NCBI GenBank assembly: GCA_000755425.1
Contig: BBMT01000005.1
Location: 340,842-404,841 of the forward strand
Direction of reading: 5' to 3'
Length of the DNA: 64,000 nucleotides
From: Vibrio maritimus
GTDB lineage: Bacteria > Pseudomonadota > Gammaproteobacteria > Enterobacterales > Vibrionaceae
This document shows, in pieces, positions 9,576 through 19,738 of the stretch. Every line of letters begins with the position of its first letter. Position 1 is the stretch's first letter. A program made the translations under genes and the position numbers. The notes under the pieces were generated by a model that saw only the letters and a program-made list of their open reading frames with translations, did not search any database and was not told where the DNA came from.

Positions 9576-10787
9576 TCTCCTGTTGTGGTAGACGTTTCCA
9601 TGCGCCGTTCTCTAAGCCGATTAGATAGCGAAGACCACCAATCAAGTTTGCAGTGTGTCCAACGATAGGTACGTAAATGCACGCATTAGCTTAATGGACT
9701 GTAGTTTTGGGATAAGGACGCTGATCGCGACTGAACCATAAAGCGCCACTTGTAGTAGTAAAAAGCTGGTAAATAGAGTGCTGCTCGGTGCCAATATGGC
9801 TGATGTGCTCAGGCAGATAAGCATTAAATAAGGGGTCAGTACTCTTAGGCCTTTTCCGGAAAAGAAGGTAAATGCTGTGCCCTTGTGCTGAGGCGCAAAC
9901 AGCGGCAGTAGGGCGATAATCTGTTGCATGTTGCCGGCGGATATCCTTAGTCGGCGTTTAAAGTCTTGGGTCGTGCTGCTGTTTTCCATCTCGATAGCAT
10001 TCATGTGCGGTTCGTACACAGCTCGATAACCACGACGAACGATGTTCATTGGAATAATGAAATCATCATTAATGGTGTTGTAAGGCAGTGCTTCAAATAG
10101 GTTCGCTCTGATGAAGTAGAGCGCACCGTGGGCACCAATCGTAGAGCCTAAAGTTGACTCGCTGTATTTCACCTGGTTCTGGTAGCGCCAATATAGCGAC
10201 TCACCGCGCTCATCTTGCTCTAACAGCTGGTAAGTCGAATTAACCACTCCAACATTTTTGTCCTGAAAATGATGCGCTGCGAGCTTAAGTGCATCAATAG
10301 AAATCAATGCTGAAACATCTGAGATACAAGTGATATCAGTTTTAATCACCGACAAGTGCTGATTAAGTCGGTATACCTTTCCTTGGTTGTCACTATTGTC
10401 GATGATCCTAAACAGGGTATCGCAGCATATGGCCTCTTGAATGGTTTCCTCGGCAACTGCGATGGTGTTGTCAGTGCTACCATCGTTGATAATAATGACT
10501 TCCAGCTTACCGCGAGGGTAGTCAAGTACTGCGCAGTTCCGAATCTTATCGGCTATCCACTTTTCCTCGTTATAAGCAGGGATGACGATAGTGATCGATG
10601 GTAGTTCTTTATGGTTTTCTAATTGATAAAGTGGCACTCGCTTCGCTTTAGGCAGCGGATGGCGTGACGCCCACCATTTCAAAAGCATCGGGTAAATAGC
10701 ATGGTGATAGACGATAAAAAAAGCACTAGTCCAAAACAAGCTAATAAGTAGTGTTTGCATATCTATTCCTTGAGTTGCGTCAGTCAT
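9556..10787 (-). CDS. sypQ: Family 2 membrane glycosyltransferase SypQ (one frameshift)
   Basis: GT2 enzyme with flanking transmembrane segments, like processive beta-glycosyltransferases. One N-terminal helix is followed by the GT-A core (IVIPAYNEEKW, IIINDGSTDNT, CISDVSAL) and RLRISAGNMQQ where such enzymes carry QxxRW-type residues, then C-terminal helices. The frame breaks near 9665. One restored base continues the protein to a stop at 9556 (410 aa). ATG at 10787 or 10760 could be the start; the latter has AAGGA at good spacing. It lies directly after sypP. Confidence 0.82.
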
Positions 10788-10790
10788 TAT

Positions 10791-11914
10791 TTATGCCTTA
10801 GCCGCTAGTGCGCGGTAAGCTTGGCTCATGGTACGTACATCGTTATGCTCGACCACAAAATCTCTCGGTGTAAATAAGTGACGAGTCTCAATGGCTTTCT
10901 CGAGCGTGGCTAATAGTGAAAAGACGCGTTTGGATTTTGTCGTGAGTCCAGAAAGGGGACACAAAGTTTCTCGCGCTGCGCCCACATCGGTCACTACAAC
11001 TGGGATATTGCAAGCCTGAGCTTCAAGTGGAGACAGTGGAAATCCTTCGCAGCTAGATGGTAGGCAGAATAAATCCAGCGATTGATAAAAGCTTGGCATA
11101 TCGCTCACTAACCCCAAGAAGTGAACGCGATGGCTGATGTTTAGGTTTTGACAAAGCTGTTTTAACTCTTGCTCTAAAGGCCCGGCGCCAGCAATCGCTA
11201 AGTGCGTGTTCTCGGGTAGGCGCGATACCGCTTTGATGAGTGTAGTGTGGGATTTAACGGGAACCAATCGACCAGCAGTACCAATAAGTAGAGTATCTGC
11301 TGGTAGGCCGAGAATACGTCTTGCAGCCGCTTGATTGGCAGGGACAAAGCGATTGCAGTCGATACCATTTTTAATCACTTTTGACTCTGTAAATGGGAAC
11401 AACTCATTTAATTGCTTGCTTACTTCGTCTGCGTCTGCAATCAATATTGGGTTCACTAGCTTTAACGCCAGTGTTTCAACGTGACGACGCTTGGTATTTT
11501 GTAGGTGCCACATGTCGTGCTCGGTATGAATACAAGTCTCTATTCGAGCCATTCTTGCGGCAATGCCACCGTACAGAAGTGGGCCGATATGATGAGTGTG
11601 AACCACGTCGGCACTGAGGCGTTTTAGCTCGGCGCTTAGTTGTTTAATCAGTGAGAGCTGAAAACCTTCAGCTTTGTTCAAAAACACCAACTGCGACTGG
11701 AAATGTCGCAAAATAGGCCAGTGTTGAATCGCTTGTTGCTGAGTCCCTTCCAAGCTAATGACGTAGCAGCGCTCGTGAGTGGGAGTTTGCTTTAACAGCT
11801 CAATGACCATGGTTTCAAGGCCGCCTGGCGCTAGATGCTGAACAATATGCACCGTTGTTAGTGTTACTTTCCCGCCTTGAACCTAGTGGAATGTTTGCGC
11901 TGAGTTGCCATCAT
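10791..11914 (-). CDS. sypP: Glycosyltransferase family 4 SypP (5' frameshift)
   Basis: GT-B glycosyltransferase. The N-terminal acceptor domain starts VHIVQHLAPGGLETMV. The C-terminal nucleotide-sugar domain has GTAGRLVPVKSH, VHFLGLVSDM and LPSSCEGFPLSPLEAQAC with the E-x7-E retaining-GT4 pattern. A GTG at 11852 can open the undisturbed frame. However, a tandem ATG at 11914 preceded by GGAG leads into the same protein if one G is restored near 11871, so I extend the gene to 11914. A sigma-54-like promoter lies upstream at 11994-12009. Confidence 0.82.
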
Positions 11915-11993
11915 TCTCGTCTCCTTACTTGTATCATTCGCCGTTCTCGTCGTGTTGCAAATTAACGATGGCAGCGCCGTTTACTATAAGAAT

Positions 11994-12009
11994 TGCACTT
12001 AGTGTGCCA
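11994..12009 (-). promoter_or_regulatory. Sigma-54-like -24/-12 promoter of sypP
   Basis: On the minus strand TGGCACACTAAGTGCA fits TGGCACRNNNNTTGCW at all but one conserved position, with GG and GC correctly spaced. It is about 80 bp before the probable sypP start and 50 bp from a SypG-like box (12059-12073). Confidence 0.75.
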
Positions 12010-12046
12010 AGAATTTAATGCTCATTAAAACAGAGAGTTAGGGAAG

Positions 12047-12078
12047 TTTGCATGCCATTTCTCGAAATGACATGCAAA
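12047..12078. promoter_or_regulatory. 32-bp dyad containing a SypG-like box, sypO-sypP gap
   Basis: Arms TTTGCATG...CATTTC (12047-12061) and GAAATG...CATGCAAA (12064-12078) are inverted copies with one mismatch pair. The centre contains TTCTCGAAATGACAT (12059-12073), one base off the TTCTCAnnnTGA pattern seen before the other syp promoters. It could be an enhancer site, an RNA hairpin after sypO, or both; there is no T run. Confidence 0.6.
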
Positions 12079-12087
12079 ATAGCAAAT

Positions 12088-13513
12088 CTAGATACTGATT
12101 TTGGGAATAGCTGTGATGACAGGTAGTTTGGCGTCTTCGAGCTGTTGGCGACGACGAATGGTCGTATCAAATAGCTCAAGGAATATAGCGGTGCCAACCC
12201 CAAGTGCGATTCCGGCAATGACCCCTAATATAGCGAAAACGATAGCTGGCAAATTGGTCGAGCTGCTCGGAGTGTAGGGTAGGTCAATCACTTTTACGCG
12301 CTTATTCTGCTCGAATATACCCAGTGAGCCGGTCAGTTCAGCCATTTCGTAGCGTTCTACCAGTTCATCATACAGTTCACGTTTTAGTGTGACGTCACGT
12401 TGCAGACGCAATAACTGCTTGGCGTTGCTACCATAGTTTTTAGCGTTGGCGGTAAGTTCGGCAATCATTGACTCCAAGCTTGAGGTTTCTTGTTTCAACG
12501 ACTCGTATCGTCCGCGCACTATTTGAAGATTTTGAAGCTGCGTAATCAATAGCGGTTGAAACTCGCGGCTACTACTGCCGGTACCTGCCGCGCTAGCAAT
12601 ATCCCATAACTGGTCGGAATCGAGTCCAGTTTGTTCACTGTTTAGTAATACTGAACGCTCTTGCTCTAGCCTTTGAAGTTCACGCAGCTTGGCCTGTACG
12701 GCGCTATGGGAGGTGGTGTACTTTGCTTTAAGCAGAGTTAGCTCACTACGTATTTCAATGATCTGTTCTTCCAAGCGGCAACAATAGGGTTGGTTTTTGA
12801 AAGCTGCTGATCTAAAGTCCCGAGGCTTTTCTCAATACCCGCAAGCTCAGCCTGTTTTTCTGCACGCTTTTGTTTGAGTTTAGCCAGGCGGCTTAAATTC
12901 TCACTTTGCATTTCAGGAGTCGCAGCCGAGTGCGCATTGTAATACTCCGCTAATGCTTGCTCCGCTTGCTCTAAAGCTTGTTTGCGCTTTTCAATATGAA
13001 TGGTTAGGAACTCGCTCGAATCGCGTATAGATGACCGCTCAGGGGCAAGCAGCTCCTCAATAAAGTGTACGCTCACTGACTCTAGTAACGCTTTCATGCC
13101 ATCCGGTGACGAAGCTGAGTGTTCGATTTTGATAAAGTCCTTTCCGAGCTGACTGACCGTTAAGTTAGATGATATTTTTGCGATGACTTGGTCTTGCTCA
13201 TAAGGCTCATGGTGTCGTCAATAAGATTCAAATCACTCGCGACCGAGAGCAGCACATGGCGACTGTTAAGTAGGGTTTTGAGTGCTGATAGCCTTTCTTT
13301 TAGCATGGTGGATACCGCAATATCTTCAAGAAAAGGGTTCATTTTTGCGGTTTCTTGAATCAGCATGCTCGTGTGGGATTTGTATTTGGGTGGCGTCATT
13401 ACGCCCACTGCATAGGCAATGATCGGCATTACTAGAATAGGGATGACAATCGCGTAGCGGCGACGCCAAGCGGCCGTCAGCATCACCAATAGACGTATCT
13501 TAAGCTCGCTCAT
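12088..13513 (-). CDS. sypO: Chain-length regulator / Wzz-type protein SypO (two frameshifts)
   Basis: Polysaccharide co-polymerase in the inner membrane: a cytoplasmic N-terminus, a first helix (about residues 18-38: YAIVIPILVMPIIAYAVGVM), a long coiled-coil periplasmic domain and a C-terminal helix (LPAIVFAILGVIAGIALGVG). There is no kinase domain. The frame breaks near 13204 and 12776. Restoring one base at each (both in C runs) gives 475 aa with continuous family sequence (SPYEQDQVIAKISSNLTV, then LEEQIIEIRSELTLLKAKY). Start overlaps the sypN stop (ATGA). Confidence 0.82.
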
Positions 13514-14631
13514 AGTGCCTCCAAATACGACTCGAGTGTACTTGCTCTATTATCCCAGCTATCACTGTCGACTAACCCTTTAGGTAAGGTTTGGTTCTCG
13601 CAGGCTATCCGGTTTAGCGTGACCACCATGCCTTCGACATTGCTAACCACATTTACGTGTTCGCGATAACCAGTGAGAGCGGGAAAGTCGGTGCTGACGA
13701 TAGGCGTTCTTGCCGCTAGATACTCTTTCAGCTTTAGCGGATTACAGGCCTTGATTTGCTCATTGAGTACAAATGGTAGAAGGCTAACTGTCCAGTGTTG
13801 ACTGTAGCCCGGCAGTTCGTGATGAGGTTTCGAACCCAGGTAGAACACGTTATTTGCCGCGATGATAGGCAGCGAATTAAGCTCAATTTGACCGATAAAG
13901 ACAAAGTCCCAGTTTGGCAAAGCAGCAATGGTTTGATTCAGTAGTTCATAGTCAAGCCAATTTGACAAACTGCCGTAAAAACCAGCAATCGGCCTACCTC
14001 GATTGGGTAAATCTAAAGCGCGTTTAGCGGGCTTAGAAAATTGTTCGCTATCGACGCCATGGCTGAGCAAGCGAGTTTTATGGCTTGGGAATTTTGAGCA
14101 TAGCTTTTCGCTGGCGGTGATCACCAAATCTGCCTGTTCTACTAACCCTTTCTCATGATCGAGAACGGTCTCGTGATCTACTCCCGCTAAAGCGCCAAAG
14201 TCATCGCCGCAGTAATAAACAACCGATCGCTGACCAAGGAGAGCGCAGACATCGGATGCGGTAGGTAGTGATGTCCAAACAATGGGGTCGTTAAGCTGTA
14301 GTCTATCGATCATCGGCTTAAGTTGGTGCGCCATCGCTTTAGCTGCTAACTTGCGGCTCCAAGTTGCCCTCGGTGCTGGCAAGGTGTGAATATTGGCGAT
14401 GGTCATACTAGCAGGTCTTTCTATGCGCGTAGTCTGAAAGTGGCTAGCTTTACTTTTACCAAGCACTTTGCCGAGTGCACGTCTCATATCATTTGTCGTT
14501 AAGCGCGGCTGTCTAAGGCCAATCGAATTGACCCACAACACTTTTCTTTTGCTCGCTAAACGCTTTATCAAGTGCTGCGTACTGGAAGGTAGCGCCCCGT
14601 AATCTTCACCGAAAACAATCAGATCTCGCAT
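13510..14631 (-). CDS. sypN: Glycosyltransferase SypN
   Basis: GT-B fold glycosyltransferase of 373 aa with a WecB/GT1-like N-terminus (VFGEDYGALPSSTQHL). The C-terminal half has AGFYGSLSNWLDYELL and CNPLKLKEYLAARTPIVSTD, as in polysaccharide GTs that bind nucleotide sugar in the second domain. Third gene of the sypMNO block: it starts 12 bp after sypM and overlaps sypO by 4 bp. Sugar and linkage cannot be deduced. Frame intact. Confidence 0.82.
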   Translation of the reverse strand: MRDLIVFGEDYGALPSSTQHLIKRLASKRKVLWVNSIGLRQPRLTTNDMRRALGKVLGKSKASHFQTTRIERPASMTIANIHTLPAPRATWSRKLAAKAMAHQLKPMIDRLQLNDPIVWTSLPTASDVCALLGQRSVVYYCGDDFGALAGVDHETVLDHEKGLVEQADLVITASEKLCSKFPSHKTRLLSHGVDSEQFSKPAKRALDLPNRGRPIAGFYGSLSNWLDYELLNQTIAALPNWDFVFIGQIELNSLPIIAANNVFYLGSKPHHELPGYSQHWTVSLLPFVLNEQIKACNPLKLKEYLAARTPIVSTDFPALTGYREHVNVVSNVEGMVVTLNRIACENQTLPKGLVDSDSWDNRASTLESYLEAL

Positions 14632-14643
14632 TGCTCTATCCTC

Positions 14644-15312
14644 TTATTGGGTGATTTGTTTGACCGCTTTAGCAGGTGAGCCCGCAGCGATCACATTAGC
14701 CGGTAAATCGTGGGTTACCACGCTCCCCGCAGCGACGATAGTCCCTCTACCAATTGTCACACCGGGCTGAACGGTGACCCCTGTTGCCAGCCATACATCT
14801 CGCTCTAAGACTATGTCACCCAGTCTATGATCTTCATCTGGAGCTCCTAAAGCGCGCTGCTCGGCATTCAAAGGGTGCCCTGAATAGCCAAAAAGCTGGC
14901 AGCGACCCGCAATACGCACGTTGTCTTGAATTTCCACTTTTCCTGCTACAGCAATGGACACTTGCCAACCGATATCGACATTGCTGCCAACCTTGAGGGT
15001 TGGAGTAACCGATGGGTCTGGATGAGGTGTGGTGCGGCCACTCAAGGTGGTGTGCCCGGATACACGGCATTCGTTACCAAGCTCTATTTTTAGTGGGCCA
15101 GTTACCAATGGGAGACCGCTGTAGAGATAGAGTGAATGCCCGTAGCTAGCAAGGCGTCCCTTAAATGCTGGTGTGTAAATGAAAAGTCGAGTTAGCGTAT
15201 CGAAGCCGCCTTTTAATACTGTAATGAGACGGTACATAAGCTTGTTGTAAATACTGGGTGTTGGGATCCCTGCTGCACGCGCTCGTTTCAACATGGCAAA
15301 CAGGCGACGCAT
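14644..15312 (-). CDS. sypM: Left-handed beta-helix acetyltransferase SypM
   Basis: Hexapeptide-repeat O-acetyltransferase (maltose/CysE-type), 222 aa. C-terminal repeats read VGSNVDIGW, VEIQDNVRIAG, DVWLATGVTVQPGVTIGRGT and IVAAGSVVTHDLPANV. It probably acetylates a sugar of the syp polysaccharide. The frame opens at ATG 15312. An ATG at 15371 preceded by AAGGA would add a coherent N-terminus (MLQQLHLISKLGFEATQILK) if one A were restored near 15313. A sigma-54-like promoter is at 15440-15455 in the gap to sypL. Confidence 0.82.
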   Translation of the reverse strand: MRRLFAMLKRARAAGIPTPSIYNKLMYRLITVLKGGFDTLTRLFIYTPAFKGRLASYGHSLYLYSGLPLVTGPLKIELGNECRVSGHTTLSGRTTPHPDPSVTPTLKVGSNVDIGWQVSIAVAGKVEIQDNVRIAGRCQLFGYSGHPLNAEQRALGAPDEDHRLGDIVLERDVWLATGVTVQPGVTIGRGTIVAAGSVVTHDLPANVIAAGSPAKAVKQITQ

Positions 15313-15439
15313 TTTAGGATTTGGGTGGCTTCGAAGCCAAGTTTTGAAATCAAATGAAGTTGCTGTAGCATAATCATGTTCCTTGTTCTTTCCCTGAACC
15401 AGCGAGACGTCGCCAGTTTCAACTGTGTACTTTGTTCAA

Positions 15440-15455
15440 TTCAAGAACTGAGCCA
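15440..15455 (-). promoter_or_regulatory. Sigma-54-like promoter of sypM
   Basis: Minus strand TGGCTCAGTTCTTGAA keeps the -24 GG and the TTG of -12, but has A in place of C in the -12 GC. It is the weakest of the five candidates. It sits in the 170-bp sypL-sypM gap, 59 bp from a perfect palindromic SypG-like box. Confidence 0.5.
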
Positions 15456-15482
15456 ATAATTTTTTATAATAAAAACAGTTAA

Positions 15483-16890
15483 TTACTTAGATTCTGTGCA
15501 CGAGGTTTTGCTTTTCTCAAATTGAGAAGCGATTTGTGAGACAGCAATGGTGAGTGCAGCGAGAATATAAATCGGCCATACGAACCCTTGTGTTAAGAAG
15601 GTGCCTGATACAAAGGTGCCAACAAGGCCGCTATAAACGGCCATGGCCATTGAACGAAGGTAAGGAGGGATATCTTCACCATCATCAAGGTTTCGAAGCG
15701 TTTGCCTGGCGCACTTAATCAAGCTAGTGATAAACAGTAAAAAGACCGTGAGGCCGAGAAAGCCAGACTCCGCAAGCACGCCAAACCAGGTACTGTGCAC
15801 GGCGTGGTTCAGCCCATCCCAATGAGGGCTATAAAAGAAGTAGTTGTAGTAGAAGTTGTCTAACCCAACCCCGAGTAGAGGATTATCGACGGCCATTTTA
15901 AACGCCGCTTCCCAAGCATAAACGCGTCCCATTGCTGACTCATCGATCCCGACTCGGCTGCCCCCCTGAAGAGCGGCTTGAAATACCGGCAACGGCGTAG
16001 AGTACAACCGCGCCAAAAAAGCCCAGTGAAAAGAACAGTACTTTCGATTGGATAAATCGCCAGCCAAACACGCCAAAAACAGCGAGTGATCCTAGCAGGC
16101 CGCCTCGACTTTGCGTGGCAAGAACTGCAAAAAATAGCACGATGGAAGTAGCGGCTGCGAGCAATCGCATCGGTATGCCGACACCACGGGTAGTGGCAGT
16201 GGCGACAGTAAAGGCCAATGGGAACATTAACACCAGTGCTAAATCATTTGGATCGCCGAGCATAGAACCAAAGCTGCGTCCGATGGTGACTCGCGAGCCT
16301 TCAACCAAACCAATGCCGTTAATCGAGTTGGACAGCGCTTTACAGCCCACAATGAGTCCGGCGATAACAATAGCGAAAGAAAAACGAGACAGCTCCTTTG
16401 ATGAGGTGATGAGCCAAGATACCGCGAGCGTCATAATGATGATTTTTACGTAGTTGCCGGTGAACATGGATATGGCTACACCTTTGTTCGACGCAAACGG
16501 GATACCTATGATCACTAGTCCCCAAAACACCAACAGCCAAAAGTAGGTGGGGTGCCAATAGAGTCTGAGTTTCTGGCTAAACACGGTATGCCAAATGAGC
16601 GCAGCCAAGGCACCTGCTGAGAGCATCAAAGGGATCTTGAGCGGGTAAAGTACCGGGAAGACTTCGTGTATTCGGAAGAAAGAAAATACGATAAATAGAG
16701 TCACCAGCCAAAAAGTTTGGCTAAGTACCACTAAAACTCCAATCGGTAACAGCGCGACCACCAGGCCGATCACAGGATGTGGTGCGAATACCCATGCTGC
16801 CCCAACTAAGCCACACAAAACCAAACTCAGCACAATATGTTTGCTGTGTTTAGTCTGGTCGATTGGAGATGTGGCGGATGATTGAGTCAT
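15483..16890 (-). CDS. sypL: O-antigen ligase/polymerase-family membrane protein SypL (one frameshift)
   Basis: Wzy/WaaL-like (PF04932) inner-membrane protein with about ten or more helices, likely polymerising or transferring the polysaccharide. The characteristic periplasmic loop reads MGRVYAWEAAFKMAV, then NPLLGVGLDNFYYNYFF and HAVHSTWFGVLAESGFLGL. The frame breaks at a run of six C (15961-15966). Removing one base gives continuous protein (SGGSRVGIDESAMG) and 468 aa. It has its own sigma-54-like promoter just upstream. Its 3' end carries a SypG-like box. Confidence 0.85.
15514..15528. promoter_or_regulatory. Palindromic SypG-like box within the sypL 3' end
   Basis: TTCTCAAATTGAGAA, a perfect 6+6 dyad with a 3-bp spacer. 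It overlaps sypL codons for SQFEKS and lies upstream of the sypM promoter at the distance seen before the other syp promoters. Confidence 0.55.
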
Positions 16891-16928
16891 AATTACCTAG
16901 CACTGCGTTAGTTGTTATCTACTAACTA

Positions 16929-16944
16929 GGCAAATAGAATGCCA
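16929..16944 (-). promoter_or_regulatory. Sigma-54-like promoter of sypL
   Basis: Minus strand TGGCATTCTATTTGCC has GG and GC at the required -24/-12 positions and matches TGGCA and TTGC fully. It ends about 39 bp before the sypL ATG, leaving a short leader. Confidence 0.75.
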
Positions 16945-17025
16945 AACATCGGAATATGCTTGAGGCCTTGTGTAATGGGGTTTCTGGAGGGAGAAGACTG
17001 AGTCCTAACGATAGAAACAGAATGT

Positions 17026-17052
17026 TTCTCATTTTGGGAATCAAATTGAACG
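17026..17052. promoter_or_regulatory. Two SypG-like boxes upstream of the sypL promoter
   Basis: TTCTCATTTTGGGAA at 17026-17040, and the weaker GAATCAAATTGAACG at 17038-17052, about 82 bp upstream of the sigma-54 -24 element and next to the sypH stop. Confidence 0.55.
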
Positions 17053-17059
17053 GTGAGAT

Positions 17060-18093
17060 TTACGCTTTGAGCCCATACACCCCGAGCATCGTCGGTATTA
17101 CCACATCGGTAGAGTAGTTAAGTTCAATGGTTTGTTGGGCGTGATACTTGATCTGCGAGCGTTTTGCGTCTGAAAGCGAGAACCAAGTGTTTAGTGTGGC
17201 TCTCATGTCCTCGGGAGTTGAGGTGATCCAGCCATTGCTTCCAGTATCAATAACGCTAGGAAGCTCACCAAGCTCGAAGCTTATCACTGGTATTCCTCTG
17301 GACATTGCTTCTAGTGCTGCCATCGGTAACCCCTCATAGCGAGACGTGATCAGAAGAAGGTCGACGTTTTGCCAAACCTCATTCATATTCGACTGGTGTC
17401 CATGAAATTGCACGTTTGGCGGAGCTATTTCTTTTAACAGCGTTTCCATCGGTCCTGAACCATAAACATGAAAATCATGGTGTGGAAAGTGCGTTGCCAT
17501 TTCAATAAAAGTATCAGGGCCTTTTTCTTCACTTAATCTGCCCACAAATGCGACACTGCGTGAGGCTAATGAAACAAGCGGCGCCTTGGGAACAAAGTTT
17601 TTTACCAGTATGCTTTTGTATGGAAGCTTCGACTGAATAGTGCGGCTGACGCAAATACGCTGCTCGCTCAGGAAAGCACTGAACCTATCGAGAGCATCAT
17701 AAAGTTTGACGCGACCTCTCGGGGTTTCTCCAGCGTGAAAGCTTGAAACAATACGGATTGAGTCGGTATAGCCAATAAGGCGGGTGACTCGCGCTAAAAG
17801 GCTACCCTTGTAGCATGAGTATGAATAACGGTCGGGCGTTGATTGTTTTGCTCGGCGCTATAGATAGCTTCTTTAAGACGCAAAAGCGGGTGGATATTAG
17901 GGTACTCCCGGCTCAAAGTCATTGTAGAGATTGAACACTGGTTTAGTGCCGTTTCGAGCGGGGGAGTTGGGTGGTATTCGTTGGAAAATACCACCTTAAC
18001 TTGGTAGCTGTGAGCAACCAAACCTTTGGCAAGCTCCAAGACATGAGTCTCTATGCCACCAAATGAGCGGCTGTCTAAAAGTAACCAAATCAT
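17060..18093 (-). CDS. sypH: Glycosyltransferase family 4 SypH (one frameshift)
   Basis: GT-B enzyme. The N-terminus MIWLLLDSRSFGGIETHVLE is the acceptor-side start typical of GT4. The C-terminal domain has VAFVGRLSEEKGPDTFIEMA and SRYEGLPMAALEAMSRGIPV with the E-x7-E pattern. ATG at 18093 follows the sypG stop by four bases. The frame breaks near 17800; with one base restored the middle reads on (TRLIGYTDSIRIVSSFHAGE) to give 344 aa. Last gene before the separate sypL promoter. Confidence 0.83.
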
Positions 18094-18097
18094 TGGA

Positions 18098-19608
18098 TTA
18101 GGAAGCACTGTCTTCCGCTTCCCATGCTTGCTTTTTACGATATACGGTGGAAGGACTGAGCTCCAATAGCACCGCTGCATTGAGTACGTTGCCATCACAG
18201 TAGTCAATGGCTTGCTGAATGGTCTCGCGTTCTATTTGCCACATCGGACGGATAGTCACTCCTTGAGAATTGCCTAACTCTGCGTTTGGCGGGTTGTCAT
18301 TAATAGGGCTTTCTACTGGCATAGCGGCAGCCGCTATTTCTGGAACAGGCTCTACTACCGGGCTTGGCGTTGGGTTGGTCTGTTGCACGACAGAAAGACG
18401 GCTATGAGGGGCGTGCGACGCTGATGACTTAGTCGCAGTCGAAGCCATGACTTCGGGGGGGAGGTGTGAAACCCCGAGAGACTTTTCATCATTGAGCACC
18501 ACAATGTTGCGGATAATATTTTGTAGCTGACGTACGTTGCCAGGCCAGGTATAGCGTTTTAGATAGCGCTGTGCCTCTTTCGCTATGGTTTCAAACTTGC
18601 GGCCATCCTGCTTGGAATAAATACGCAGAAAATGTTCAGCTAGCGTGACGATGTCACGGTCGCGTTCTCGCAACGGCGGCATATGGATGGGAACAACGTG
18701 GACGCGATAGTAAAGATCTTCCCTAAAGCGGCCTTCTTGAACCTCTAAAAGTGGGTCACGGTTGGTCGCGCAGATAATACGGACATCCACTTTTTGCTCT
18801 TTGGTTGCACCTAAAGGCGTGAACGTGCCCGTTTGTAGAAAACGCAGCAGCTTTTTCTGCATTTCCAGATCCATCTCGCAAAGCTCATCCAAGAATAAAG
18901 TGCCGCCGTCAGCGAGTGAGGCGGCGCCTTTACGATCCGTTGCTGCGCCAGTAAACGCCCCTTTAACATGACCAAACACTTCGCTTTCCATAAGATCTTT
19001 TGGAATGGCACCACAGTTGATGGCAACGAATGCTTTGTCTTTGCGATTACTTTCATTGTGGATGGCGTTGGCACAAACCTCTTTACCCGTGCCGCTTTCA
19101 CCGATGATGAATACGCTTGCATTGGTGTTGGATACCGCATCAATGATTTTATACACGCCCTGCATAGGGATACTGGCACCAATAAAATCGTGGAAGCGTT
19201 CCCGATCCATTTTTTGCTGAATATCATCCAGCATGGTTTCAAGTTCGGCTTGTTTGAGGTGGATCTGGATAGAGGTTTTGAGTCTGTCAGCGCGGATGGC
19301 TTTTCAAGGAAATCTTTCGCGCCTTTTTGAATCAACTTCACTGCCGTGTCTACGCTGCCATGGGCGGTGACGACCACAACGGGAATGCTGATGTTTTTCT
19401 CTTCAAGCCACTCTAAAATCTCGTCCCCTTGCATATCGGGTAGCTGAAGGTCGAGGATAATAAGAGAGGGGATCGTACGTTCAAGTATGCGCTTTGCTTC
19501 ACCGCCTGTCGCAGCATGAAGTAAGTCAAAAGGTTCATTCTTCAAGTATTGTTTGTAGAGAACGGCGAGCGAAGACGAGTCCTCTACCAAGAGTACCTTG
19601 GGAGTCAT
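18098..19608 (-). CDS. sypG: Sigma-54-dependent response regulator SypG (one frameshift)
   Basis: NtrC-family activator, 503 aa once one base is restored near 19298. The N-terminal receiver has the phospho-acceptor in LIILDLQLPD (about residue 53). The central AAA+ domain has Walker A GESGTGKE, the sigma-54 contact loop GAFTGA and Walker B GGTLFLDEL. The C-terminal Fis-type helix-turn-helix is near residues 460-495 (GNVLNAAVLLELSPSTVYRK). In V. fischeri SypG activates the syp promoters. Here its DNA-site pattern recurs before five sigma-54 promoters. The usual neighbours sypE and sypF are absent, so its kinase must be encoded elsewhere. Confidence 0.9.
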
Positions 19609-19738
19609 ACTTACAATCCTTTGTTTGATTAGACGCTGTTGTTTTAATAATAGTACAGATTGTCAATTTGCAACAAAGTATTGTCTGTTAAGGTACTGAA
19701 TAATAACAATTTGACAAGGAGCCTCTCAAAATGGAGGC
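19609..19738. other. sypD-sypG gap, position of sypE-sypF in V. fischeri
   Basis: 130 bp without a gene. In V. fischeri two regulatory genes sit here. A 7-bp hairpin (GAGCCTC/GAGGCTC) at 19719-19740 overlaps the sypD stop, and AT-rich sequence follows. No remnant of sypE or sypF could be recognised by eye. Confidence 0.6.
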
